DNA of 9,938 nucleotides from the NCBI GenBank assembly GCA_007130345.1, contig SLSP01000068.1, positions 1-9,938 of the forward strand. Direction: 5' to 3'. Each line of letters opens with the position of its first letter. Positions within the stretch are counted from its first letter, which is position 1. Shown here in pieces: positions 1 to 7,415 of this stretch. The position numbers and the translations under genes were made by a program. Below the pieces are notes generated by a model. It was not told where the DNA came from and did no database searches. It saw only the letters and a program-made list of their open reading frames with translations. The DNA comes from Thermoflexales bacterium. Its GTDB lineage: Bacteria; Chloroflexota; Anaerolineae; B4-G1; SLSP01.

Positions 1-1
1 G

Positions 2-868
2 CTCCGCGTCTGCGGGGAGGGCGCGGGCGGATTCCAAGGCCTCGTTGAAGGCGACTTCGCGGCGGGATGCGGGGGCCAGCGGGGCCAGCTCGGCCAGGAG
101 CGCGGCGCGGGTCACGGGGTCAGGCTGGCGGCGGGCGTGGGACACGGCCTGTTCCCAATCCCAGACCTCGCGGCGGGTCAAGGCTATCAGCAAAGGGGGC
201 GACACGCGCCGCACCTGGGTATTGAACGCGCTCGCCAGCAGGCCATAACGCAGGCGTAAGCCCAACGCGCCTTGCGCTTCGGCCAGATGGCGGGCCTGGC
301 GGAGATCGGTGAGATAGCCCCCGATCTGATTTGCCGCGTCACGGATGTGATACCAACCGTGGTGATGCCCGCGCGCGGTCTTCTCGCGCAGCAGGGCGTG
401 GACGGCGGAGGGTTTTTCCGCCTGGAGCATGTGCCAGACGAGATGTTGGTGGATGTAACCGTCGTCGGGCAGCGTGTGCCAGAGACCGTCGCGGGCCTGG
501 GCGCGATAGCGCGTCAGCAGCGCGGCATGGGCTTTCGGCAGCGCGGTGACGCCCAGGCCATCGGGCTTGGGCGCGAGGAGCGTCTCGCGGGCGAGGTCGC
601 GCGCGGCCGAGGGGATGGCGTAGGCGGGCCAACGCTGGCGGCGCACGGTCGTGTGCCCGGCGGGGATGAGCAGGTCGTGCTGCGCCAGGCGCGCCAGGAG
701 CAACGCCGCGTCGGCGGGGACGGCGTTCAGAAGCGTGCCGGCCATCGGCGGCGCGATCTGGGCTTCCGGCGCGACCAGGGCCATGTGCGCCAGCGCGCGC
801 CAGGCGGGGCCATCGGCGGCGCGCAAGGTGCTCAAGGCAACGCGCGGGTCTTGTTCAGGCGGTGTCAT
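2..868 (-). CDS. STAND/APAF-1-helical-domain-like protein lacking an NTPase domain (C-terminus beyond window)
   Basis: This reading frame is open from an ATG at 868 to the left edge: 289 codons, no stop, so the C-terminus is missing. Residues about 20-100 resemble the winged-helix segment that follows the ATPase in STAND proteins (ALLLARLAQHDLL near residues 55-67). The signature LPDDGYIHQHLVWHML at 133-148 and the GLRLRYGLLASAFN segment near 203-216 are what I recall from the APAF-1-type helical region of bacterial NB-ARC/STAND proteins. The rest is alpha-helical and repeat-like (PDPVTRAALLAELAPLAP). In the family this region links a P-loop motor to sensor repeats and takes part in oligomerisation or ligand sensing. 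Here no Walker A or B precedes it. An in-frame TGA lies 19 codons upstream of the ATG with no other ATG, GTG or TTG between, so this start is forced. The ribosome site is weak. Family assignment is from memory of motifs. The catalytic role, if any, is unknown. Confidence 0.72.
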   Translation of the reverse strand, partial: MTPPEQDPRVALSTLRAADGPAWRALAHMALVAPEAQIAPPMAGTLLNAVPADAALLLARLAQHDLLIPAGHTTVRRQRWPAYAIPSAARDLARETLLAPKPDGLGVTALPKAHAALLTRYRAQARDGLWHTLPDDGYIHQHLVWHMLQAEKPSAVHALLREKTARGHHHGWYHIRDAANQIGGYLTDLRQARHLAEAQGALGLRLRYGLLASAFNTQVRRVSPPLLIALTRREVWDWEQAVSHARRQPDPVTRAALLAELAPLAPASRREVAFNEALESARALPADAE

Positions 869-890
869 GGGGTGTCTTCGATTTTGGGTA

Positions 891-975
891 GTGTTGCGTG
901 AAGCGTGAAACGTCAGGCGTCAAACGTCAGAACCGGTTTGCTATTACGTTTGACGTTTCGCGTTTGACGCTCAAA
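891..975. repeat. Degenerate heptamer repeat cluster (GTCAAAC type) in inverted arrangement
   Basis: Six consecutive degenerate 7-bp units run from 891 to 932 (for example GTGAAAC at 905-911, GTCAAAC at 919-925). After an unrelated 15-bp gap, four units in the opposite orientation follow at 948-975 (GTTTGAC at 948-954 and 962-968). The two halves can pair through a perfect 10-bp stem, CGTCAAACGT at 918-927 against 946-955, with an 18-nt loop. The cluster lies just upstream of the left gene, in the spacer after the giant gene. A 13-bp stretch, GCGTCAAACGTCA at 917-929, recurs exactly at 7421-7433. Such short-period heptamers resemble the STRR-type intergenic repeats of some bacterial genomes. 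Function is unknown. Confidence 0.7.
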
Positions 976-981
976 AGTGCG

Positions 982-1000
982 TGGTGGTTCTTTGCCACCA
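982..1000. other. Small hairpin (6-bp stem, 7-nt loop)
   Basis: TGGTGG at 982-987 pairs exactly with CCACCA at 995-1000 across a TTCTTTG loop. If the left gene is transcribed from a promoter near 1034, this hairpin lies in its 5' leader. There is no T tract on either side, so it is not a convincing terminator. A stem this short can arise by chance. Confidence 0.35.
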
Positions 1001-1033
1001 GAAGTCTCGAAATGAATCATGTATTGTCCCCTC

Positions 1034-1062
1034 ATCATAGCATACAATGAGGGACGGGGAAA
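1034..1062 (-). promoter_or_regulatory. Candidate extended -10 promoter for the left gene, inside a hairpin
   Basis: On the minus strand TGC-TATGAT (TATGAT at 1034-1039, TG at 1041-1042) matches an extended -10 element. A poor -35, TTTCCC at 1057-1062, sits 17 bp upstream. Transcription would start near 1027 and give a leader of about 160 nt before the ATG at 868, crossing the heptamer cluster. The -10 overlaps an inverted repeat: GTCCCCTCAT at 1026-1035 pairs with ATGAGGGAC at 1047-1055, with one bulged base. The surrounding 19 nt resemble an element upstream of the giant gene (7293-7312). This is a prediction from sequence shape only. Confidence 0.35.
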
Positions 1063-1094
1063 GCGCGGGGTGGGGGCTGTTGCGGTAAGTGCGA

Positions 1095-1129
1095 ACAAGG
1101 TGCCCTACGGTTTGGGCAGGGCACCTTGT
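1095..1129 (-). terminator. Strong hairpin downstream of the giant gene, probable terminator without a U tract
   Basis: ACAAGGTGCCCT at 1095-1106 pairs perfectly with AGGGCACCTTGT at 1118-1129, a 12-bp GC-rich stem with an 11-nt loop. It begins 33 nt past the TAA of the giant minus-strand gene, the usual place for a transcription terminator or a 3'-end stabilising stem. Neither flank has a run of T, so it is not a canonical intrinsic terminator. Hairpin-only (I-shaped) termination or mRNA protection are both possible. Confidence 0.6.
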
Positions 1130-1161
1130 GGATGCAGCGTGTGATCTGGCGTGGCGTATGG

Positions 1162-4100
1162 TTATCGCGGTGGGGTGTAGATGACGGCAGTGTGGGGGTG
1201 GTCGCCTGCGGTTTCCACGTAGCGTATGACGTTCTGGGTGCGCACGTCGATGATGGCGAGGCGGTTTTGCTCTGGCAGCGTGACAACGACGATGCCGTTC
1301 CCGGCTGTTAATCCCTTGGGCTGGCCGTTCACCGGGATATGGGTGGCGACGTGGGGGAAGGGGCGGGATCCGCGTGTGATCAGGGGCAGGTAGATGTAGT
1401 GGGCGATCATGATGGTGTGCTGTTCGGGCGGTATTGTGCTGCTGGTGGTACCTCCGCACGGCCCTTCTGCCAGGACGCTGACCGATTCGGCCTGGTAGTT
1501 TGCCACGTAAGTACACGCGCCGTGGACGGCCAGTCCGTGTCCGCCAAATCCCGGATTGTTCGGGTCTTGCGTCTGGGTTTGGAAGACGTGCAACAGGTCG
1601 AAGTTCCCCGCGTCGTACATACGCACTTCATCTCGATGGGGATAGGCGACGTAAACGTTGTCGGTGGTGGGATTGTAGATTACGGAATAGGGTAATAGCT
1701 CGTCGCTCTGTACCTCCCACGCGAGATTGAATCCATGGGCGCGCGGGCTAATGCTCCACAGCCCCGCGCCGCCCAGGTAGCGCTTGGTGGCGAGGATGCG
1801 CCCGCGCAACGTGTCTGCTGTGATACCGAAGAAGCCGAAATCCTCTGCCGGGGGCTGATTGATGCGCAGCCGCGCCATGACTTCGAGGGTGGCGTGGTTG
1901 ATGACGGTGATGCTCTCTCCGCCGCTGTGGTTGCTCACGTAGATGTGGCCGTCATGCGCCGTGATGTGCGCCGGATGGTAGCCAACCTCGATATTTTTGA
2001 CCAAGTCCCACGTCTCCAGGTCGATGACAGTCACATGACTCGATCTGCCGATACCCTCGAAGTTGCTGGCGTAGAGCAGGCCATCGTAAATGACCATCCC
2101 AAAAGGCAGTGGCCCCACGTCGAAGCTGTCCAGGTAGCGGAACGTCATCGTGTCGAAGACGTCCACCGAGTTGCTGTTGCGGTTGGCGACGAGCAGCAGC
2201 GTGTCCGTGCGCACCGGGGTATCCTCGTTGGTGGTGTTGTCGCTCAAGTCGCATTCTTCGTCGGAGGTGGTGATGCGCGCCACGTTAAGGACGCGATCCA
2301 CGTTGAGGGGGAAGTCCTCGATGACGCGGACGACGAAGACGCGCTTGCCGCCCTGTCCCGGTTCCAGCGTGCCGAGGTTGACGGTGTAGATGTTGCCGCC
2401 GGCGTGATCCCACCCGCCGCCGTGATAGGTGGTATGCACGGGCAGGTACTCCGTCAGCACCACGTCCCGCGCCGCGCCGATGCCGGTGTTGACGTAGAGC
2501 AGCGTGTAGGTGATCAGCTCGCCGGGGCGGACGTATTCGCGTTGCGGCGGCAGGTCGAGCGCGAGGTCGTTGTTGCCGTAGATCTGGCGTGCCATCTGCT
2601 GCCACTCGCGTTGTTGTTGCGCGGGCAGTGGCCCGACGTTGTCGTTCTTCACCACCGCCAGGTTGGGGCCGATGTCTACAACCCGCGTGTGGACGAAGCG
2701 CACGCCCCCGCTGATCTCGATGACGTTGGTGATGGTGCTTTGGGTGGTATAGGGGAAGGTGGGGCTGAGGCGCACGGGCAACTGTGGCCCGGTGGCGGTG
2801 GTGTTGGCCGGGACGCTCGGCAAGGTGGTGTAGCACCTCCCGCCGTCACACGTCCACGCGCCGGGTGTCGCGCCCGCGTAGGTCACGTAGTTGGGCAGCG
2901 TGTCGGTCATCGGGACGTTGAAGAAACCGGTGGTGTGGTTGGTGTTGGTGTACCGGGGCGTGTAGTTGAAATAGTCGCCCGGCGCGATGCACAGCGGCGC
3001 GGACTTGGAAACGCGCAGGGGGCGGCGGCGGACGGGCGTGTCCTCGTAATTGCAGTTGTCGTCCCGGTTGCGATCCGGCTCATCGGCCCAGGCGCATACC
3101 CGGTTGATGAGGTAGTTGACGCCTTCGGGGATGGGATCATGGGCGCGCACGACCATGTAGAGGATGACGCCATCGTCCGGCGCGAGGCTGGCGATGTGCT
3201 GCGTGTAAAGGCGTTCCTCCACCCGCGTCCAGCCGAAGTCGCGCTCGACGTAGTCGCTGTACGTGGGCAGGTACTCTGTGACGACGATGTTCGTGGCTGT
3301 GTACGGCCCGGCGTTGTAGATGGAGATAGTATAGGTGACGAGATCGCCCTCGTAGATGAACTCGCGGTGCTGCGTGACGGCTTGGGGGCGATTCTCGGTC
3401 AGCCACGCCTGGAAGCGCGCGGCCCTCTCGTCTAGCGGGGCATAGGGCGAAGTCGGGCCGACGCTGTCATCCTTGATAACCACCAGATCGACAAAGCAGG
3501 TCGCTGTGACGGTGGCGGTGGCGACGTTGTTGGTGTAGTCCGGTTCGGGCGCGCTTCCGGCGATGCGGGCGGTGTTGGTCGTGGGAACGTTGCAGCCGAT
3601 AGTGTCCGTGAGCGCCAGCATCAGGGTGAAGGTCTCTTGCGCGCCGACGGGGAGCGTGGCGGGCAGCGTCCACACCAGATCGCGCCCGATGTGTGTCAGA
3701 GACAGGCCGCTGGTATCGCTGACGTAGTCCAACTCCGGGGGCAGCGTGTCGGTGATAACCACGTCGGGGGCCGCGCCGCCGCCCTGATTGCCGTAGGTCA
3801 GCGTGAATGTGACCACTTCGCCGGGCGCGGCGCGCGTGATGGCCGCCGTCTTGGTGATGAACAGGTCGGGGCGGCGGCGCACGGGCGTGTCCTCGTGGTT
3901 GCAGTTATCGTCGGGCGTGAGTTCGATGCCGCTGGCCCAGCCACAGACCAGGTTATCCAGGTTGTTCACGTTGGGGGGAAGCTGCTCTTGCACGCGGACG
4001 ACCATATAGGTCAACTTGCAGTCCTGGGGCGCGAGGGTGCCGACGTGCAGCGTGTATTCGCGTCCGCCGGCCGGTATCCAGCCGAAGTCGCGCTCGACGT

Positions 4101-7100
4101 AGGTGGTGTAGGTCGGGATCAGCTCGGTGAGGACGACGTTGTGGGCATAGGTGCCGTGGACGTTGCAGGCGGCTATCGTGTAAGTGATCAGATCGCCCTC
4201 ATAGACGAACTCGCGGTGCCGCGTCGTGGTCTGGGGGACATGCCGCGCCAGGAGCGCGCGGGTGGTCGCGTCCAGCCCGCTGGGCGTTGTCGGGCCAACA
4301 TCGTCATCCTTGACCACCACCAGATCGACCACGGAATCCATCGCGTGGGTATCCGTCGCCGTGACGAGGTTGGGGAAGCCCAGGGGGTGATACGTCACCG
4401 TGACGGTGTTGGTCAGGGGGATGGTGCCGGGCATCGTGGCGGTGTAGGAGGGGATCGTGTAGATCACGTCGAAGACACAGCTCGCGCCCGCGTCCAGTTC
4501 TCCACAGCCGCCGGCCTGGGCCTCGGCCGTCAGATCGCCGAGGCCGGGCCAGCCTTCGCCCACATCGAAGACCGTGTCCAGCATCAGAGGCGGGCTATTG
4601 GCCGAGCCGGTGTTGGTGATGTGGAAGGTGTAGACAACGTTTGTGCCGTCGGAAGCGAGTTCGCCGTGTTTGGCGACGGCAACCGCCGGCGTGAAGAGAT
4701 CCGTGGCATGGCTATCGGTCGCGGTTACGGGAACGGTGAATCCGTGGGGATGATAGGTGAGCACGACGGTGTTGCGCAGGGGATTGGGGGCGTCGGCGGG
4801 AACGGTGTACGGCACGCTGAACTGGCAGGTATCCAAGTAAGCCAGGGTGAGGCACGCGGGCGGCACATAGGAGGCGAGATCGCCGAGGCCGGGCCAGCCC
4901 TCGCCCATATCGAAGATGCTGTCCAGATGTAGCGGCGGCGCGATGCTCGGCACGCTGATGTTGGTGATGGCGAAGGTATACGTGACCGTACCCCCCACCT
5001 TAGAGAGCGCGTCGCCGGTCTTGGCGATGGCAACCGCCGGCGTGAAGAGATCCGTGGCATGGCTATCGGTCGCGGTTACGGGGACGGTAAATCCGTGAGG
5101 ATGATAGGTGAGTACGACGGTGTTGCGCAGGGGATTGGGGACGTCGGCGGGAACGGTGTACGGCACGCTGAACCGGCATGTATCCGAGTGGGCCAGGGTG
5201 TGGCACGCCGGCGGCACGTAGGAGGCGAGATCTCCGAGGCCGGGCCAGCCCTCGCCCATATCGAGGATGCTGTCCAGATGCAATGGCGGCGCGATGCTCG
5301 GCACGCTGGTGTTGGTGATGGCGAAGGTGTACGTGATTGTATCCCCCACTTTAGAGAGCGCGTCGCCGGTCTTGGCGATGGCGACCGCCGGGCAGATAGC
5401 TGTCACGGGCGGGGACTGGGCTACGTTGTCGGTGGTGGTGATTTCGGCGGTGGCCGTGTCGATGGCGATGCGGTTCACCAGGGCCTCGCCGCACGTCGCC
5501 GCCGCGAGGGTCGTGGTCAGAACGAAGACGCCGTCGGTGTCCGGTGGCAGCGCGGGCCGCGTCCACACGGGCGGGGATGTCGTCACGCGCGTCCAGCCGA
5601 GGGCGGCGGCGGTATCCCCGGCCCAAACCATGCCCGCCGGAAGCGTGTCCGTCAGCCGCACGTCCGTCGCGGTGACGGCGCTGGTGTTCGTGTAGTGCAG
5701 GCGATACGTCACGGTCTCGCCGGGGAGGGCTTGGGTGATGGCGGTCGTCTTGGCGACGGCGAGGTTGGTGCGCTCCAGCGTCAACGTGACGACGGCGGTG
5801 TAATCGCAGAAGGCCGTCGCGCTGATGACGACCGTATCCTCGGCAGGGAGATCGGTCAGCGTCAGGAGCGCGTGCTGCGCGCCGTCGGCATCCAGCGTTA
5901 TCAGCGGGGCCAGCGTCCCGGCGTTGCTCGTCAACTGCACCTCCCGCGCGGCGGCGGGGACGGTGTTGCCATTCGCGTCGGCCAGGCGGACATAGACCGT
6001 CGCCGCGCCGCCCACCTCGGCGGGGAGCAGCGTGGGCGTCACTTCGACGGAGAACGTCATCCAGGGGATGATGTCCGCCGGGCCGTGCAGGGTGTCGGTG
6101 GGCGCGTTGGTGCCCCACCAGTTGCGCGGCGCGGTGATCGTGTCGGGGGAATCGTTCCACAAGGCCGCGCCGGTCGGAGCGCAGAGCGCGTTAAACGTGT
6201 TGGGGTCGCGGGAGTCCTCGCTGGTATTCACGAAATGCACGGCGTTACCGGCGGGCGCGTGGATGACGTTATCGCTCAACGTCTCCAATCGCGTGCGATG
6301 TCCGACGTAAACGGCGTCGCCGCCATTGTCGTAGATGTGATTGGCCTGCACGCTGCTGCGGGTTTGATCGATCAGGACGATGGCCTCGCCGGGGTTCTCG
6401 TAGATGAGGTTGTTGGAGATAACGTTGTATGCGCCCACTTCCAGCCGGATCGCGCCGCTGATGCAGTGGCGGATGGTGTTTCCCGTGATCTGATTGCTCG
6501 TGCCGCCACCCACGCCGCCTTCCATCATGTAAATGCCATAGCGGTCCACATCGAAGATGTGATTGTCGGCGATGGTGTTGTGGCCCGCTTCATTGACGGC
6601 GATGCCGTTGCTGACGCTGTAGATGATGTTGTTGCGAATGATGGAGTAGTCGAGGTCCCCGCCGATAGCGCCCTGGCGCGTCCCGTCGCCGCCGCTAAAG
6701 CGCAGGGTGTTGGAGAGGATGCGGTTGCCTTGCGCGGGATACACGAGGCCATCGGAGCTGATGGCGGTGCAAGCGTACTCGATGAGCGCGTGCTCGATCC
6801 GGTTGTAGTCGCTATCCGTGCCCAGGATGATGCCGACCCAGTCGCAGCGCGCCGGATTCGCCGCGGATGACGTGAACGTGATGGGATCGGCGGCGGTGCC
6901 GATAGCCGCGAGGCGTCCGAGCACTTGTAAGCGCGCGTTCTGCGCGAACTCCACCCGCGTCCCGCCGGGTGGCGGGGCAATGGTCAAGGTGGTCGTGGGC
7001 AGCACCGTGACGGTGGTGGTCATCACGCGGTAACATGACTGCGTCCAGGTGACATCGGCGGCGATGTCCTCGCTCACCACAACGCAGTCATCCATCGGCG

Positions 7101-7215
7101 CGACAGGGGCAGCCTGCGCCGGCGCTTGTCCGACGGTCAGTGCCCCCATCATCGCCATCAAAGCCAGCGCGCTGAACAGACACGCGGTCAACAATCCTAA
7201 TGTTTTCTTGAGCAT
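1162..7215 (-). CDS. Giant secreted surface protein: beta-helix, DUF11 repeat modules, YVTN-type beta-propeller
   Basis: The product has 2017 residues, predicted to be exported by Sec. Residues 1-35 form a signal peptide (KK, long hydrophobic core, AQA before the cut). Residues about 80-375 form a right-handed beta-helix of the NosD/PbH1 type with about seven N-x-[IL]-type coils (for example SNNLIYEN near 267), ending in NWWGT at 365-369. Residues 387-480 are Ig/Big_1-like. Residues 484-607 are a typical DUF11 module (LPGETVTYRL, LTDTLPAGM). Three GEGWPGLGDL modules start near 610, 727 and 844, each with a Cys pair. From 964 to 1672 three variant modules (VKDDxVGP ... EDTPV) alternate with plain DUF11 modules. 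Residues 1671-2017 form a seven-bladed propeller (LLLVANRNSNSVDVFD at 1673). There is no C-terminal sorting signal or membrane anchor. The ATG at 7215 has an AAGGAGG site 6 nt away. The function is unknown; adhesion, sheath or matrix roles are inferred from domains only. Confidence 0.93.
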   Translation of the reverse strand: MLKKTLGLLTACLFSALALMAMMGALTVGQAPAQAAPVAPMDDCVVVSEDIAADVTWTQSCYRVMTTTVTVLPTTTLTIAPPPGGTRVEFAQNARLQVLGRLAAIGTAADPITFTSSAANPARCDWVGIILGTDSDYNRIEHALIEYACTAISSDGLVYPAQGNRILSNTLRFSGGDGTRQGAIGGDLDYSIIRNNIIYSVSNGIAVNEAGHNTIADNHIFDVDRYGIYMMEGGVGGGTSNQITGNTIRHCISGAIRLEVGAYNVISNNLIYENPGEAIVLIDQTRSSVQANHIYDNGGDAVYVGHRTRLETLSDNVIHAPAGNAVHFVNTSEDSRDPNTFNALCAPTGAALWNDSPDTITAPRNWWGTNAPTDTLHGPADIIPWMTFSVEVTPTLLPAEVGGAATVYVRLADANGNTVPAAAREVQLTSNAGTLAPLITLDADGAQHALLTLTDLPAEDTVVISATAFCDYTAVVTLTLERTNLAVAKTTAITQALPGETVTYRLHYTNTSAVTATDVRLTDTLPAGMVWAGDTAAALGWTRVTTSPPVWTRPALPPDTDGVFVLTTTLAAATCGEALVNRIAIDTATAEITTTDNVAQSPPVTAICPAVAIAKTGDALSKVGDTITYTFAITNTSVPSIAPPLHLDSILDMGEGWPGLGDLASYVPPACHTLAHSDTCRFSVPYTVPADVPNPLRNTVVLTYHPHGFTVPVTATDSHATDLFTPAVAIAKTGDALSKVGGTVTYTFAITNISVPSIAPPLHLDSIFDMGEGWPGLGDLASYVPPACLTLAYLDTCQFSVPYTVPADAPNPLRNTVVLTYHPHGFTVPVTATDSHATDLFTPAVAVAKHGELASDGTNVVYTFHITNTGSANSPPLMLDTVFDVGEGWPGLGDLTAEAQAGGCGELDAGASCVFDVIYTIPSYTATMPGTIPLTNTVTVTYHPLGFPNLVTATDTHAMDSVVDLVVVKDDDVGPTTPSGLDATTRALLARHVPQTTTRHREFVYEGDLITYTIAACNVHGTYAHNVVLTELIPTYTTYVERDFGWIPAGGREYTLHVGTLAPQDCKLTYMVVRVQEQLPPNVNNLDNLVCGWASGIELTPDDNCNHEDTPVRRRPDLFITKTAAITRAAPGEVVTFTLTYGNQGGGAAPDVVITDTLPPELDYVSDTSGLSLTHIGRDLVWTLPATLPVGAQETFTLMLALTDTIGCNVPTTNTARIAGSAPEPDYTNNVATATVTATCFVDLVVIKDDSVGPTSPYAPLDERAARFQAWLTENRPQAVTQHREFIYEGDLVTYTISIYNAGPYTATNIVVTEYLPTYSDYVERDFGWTRVEERLYTQHIASLAPDDGVILYMVVRAHDPIPEGVNYLINRVCAWADEPDRNRDDNCNYEDTPVRRRPLRVSKSAPLCIAPGDYFNYTPRYTNTNHTTGFFNVPMTDTLPNYVTYAGATPGAWTCDGGRCYTTLPSVPANTTATGPQLPVRLSPTFPYTTQSTITNVIEISGGVRFVHTRVVDIGPNLAVVKNDNVGPLPAQQQREWQQMARQIYGNNDLALDLPPQREYVRPGELITYTLLYVNTGIGAARDVVLTEYLPVHTTYHGGGWDHAGGNIYTVNLGTLEPGQGGKRVFVVRVIEDFPLNVDRVLNVARITTSDEECDLSDNTTNEDTPVRTDTLLLVANRNSNSVDVFDTMTFRYLDSFDVGPLPFGMVIYDGLLYASNFEGIGRSSHVTVIDLETWDLVKNIEVGYHPAHITAHDGHIYVSNHSGGESITVINHATLEVMARLRINQPPAEDFGFFGITADTLRGRILATKRYLGGAGLWSISPRAHGFNLAWEVQSDELLPYSVIYNPTTDNVYVAYPHRDEVRMYDAGNFDLLHVFQTQTQDPNNPGFGGHGLAVHGACTYVANYQAESVSVLAEGPCGGTTSSTIPPEQHTIMIAHYIYLPLITRGSRPFPHVATHIPVNGQPKGLTAGNGIVVVTLPEQNRLAIIDVRTQNVIRYVETAGDHPHTAVIYTPPR
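2220..4326 (-). repeat. Diverged super-repeat in the giant gene: variant DUF11 module alternating with plain DUF11
   Basis: Variant modules start at residues 964, 1243 and 1518 with D/N-L-x-VV-x-K-D/N-D/N-x-VGP, so the period is 279 then 275 residues. Each carries a stretch of about 25-30 residues, probably helical, before the EGDLITYT/PGELITYT strand, and ends in an acidic Asn/Asp loop followed by EDTPVR. Plain DUF11 modules fill the spaces (about 1117-1241 and 1400-1516). The first two variant modules have a Cys pair (C1091/C1105 and C1374/C1388); the third has only C1655. Similarity is clear at protein level and only partial at DNA level, so the duplication is old. Confidence 0.85.
4336..5388 (-). 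repeat. Tandem module repeat in the giant gene: two near-identical 351-bp units plus a diverged third
   Basis: Residues 610-726 (DNA 5038-5388) and 727-843 (4687-5037) are consecutive 117-residue units. By hand alignment they differ at about 25 of 351 bases (about 93% identical) and 9 of 117 residues, with no gaps. A third, clearly older copy follows from residue 844 (4336-4686) and keeps GEGWPGLGDL, TYHPxGF, TATDxHA and two cysteines nine residues apart. The cysteines are C671/C680, C788/C797 and C904/C913, probably one disulfide per module. The exact period and high identity show a recent in-frame duplication. Confidence 0.92.
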
Positions 7216-7221
7216 TATTTT

Positions 7222-7228
7222 CCTCCTT
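7222..7228 (-). promoter_or_regulatory. Ribosome binding site of the giant gene
   Basis: The minus strand reads AAGGAGG followed by AAAATA and then the ATG at 7215. This is a near-perfect Shine-Dalgarno sequence at 6-nt spacing and fixes the start codon. Confidence 0.92.
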
Positions 7229-7268
7229 AAAAAATGATGTGAAAGTTAAAGGCTGGCTACAGTCGGGC

Positions 7269-7293
7269 GCATGGCAGTTGTGGATTCCCATGC
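7269..7293. other. Small hairpin in the probable leader of the giant gene
   Basis: GCATGG at 7269-7274 pairs with CCATGC at 7288-7293 across a 13-nt loop. If transcription starts near 7296, this stem forms the very 5' end of the mRNA of the giant gene, where it could protect the transcript. It is short and may be chance. Confidence 0.25.
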
Positions 7294-7302
7294 CTCATTT
7301 CT

Positions 7303-7335
7303 ATCATACAATCTTTTTTAAGGATTTTGTGTTAA
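7303..7335 (-). promoter_or_regulatory. Candidate promoter of the giant gene
   Basis: On the minus strand TATGAT at 7303-7308 is a good -10, placed about 90 bp before the start codon in the most A/T-rich part of the window. The best -35-like hexamer, TTAACA at 7330-7335, is 21 bp away, longer than usual. An A-rich tract lies between them. The 20 nt at 7293-7312 (ATTGTATG ... ATGAGG) resemble the element at 1030-1048 upstream of the left gene. Prediction only. Confidence 0.4.
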
Positions 7336-7415
7336 GGTCTCATTACAAACGGGTGAGTTTTGTAGAAATGTCGCGCGGGCATGGCTTGACCGTGTTGTTG
7401 GGCGCGAAAATGCGC

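Noticed and set aside
272..901. Plus-strand ORF of 209 codons opposite the left gene
   Set aside because: The minus strand encodes a recognisable APAF-1-like segment across the same bases; the plus-strand product is Arg/Gly-rich with no domain or ribosome site.
891..975. CRISPR array
   Set aside because: The units are 7 bp, contiguous and degenerate, with no spacers and no cas genes nearby.
913..1098. 61-codon minus-strand ORF in the left spacer
   Set aside because: It runs through the heptamer repeats and both small hairpins, has no ribosome site and no recognisable product.
1735..6870. Long plus-strand ORFs opposite the giant gene (1735-3435, 3637-4932, 5059-6870)
   Set aside because: They are shadows of a high-GC coding strand. 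Their products are low-complexity Gly/Arg/Val/Asp-rich chains without recognisable domains, and their internal repeats mirror the repeats of the real gene.
7180..7215. Lipobox-like LTAC at residues 9-12 of the giant protein
   Set aside because: The cysteine comes too early and the hydrophobic core continues for more than 15 residues after it; a standard signal peptidase I site at AQA 33-35 fits better.
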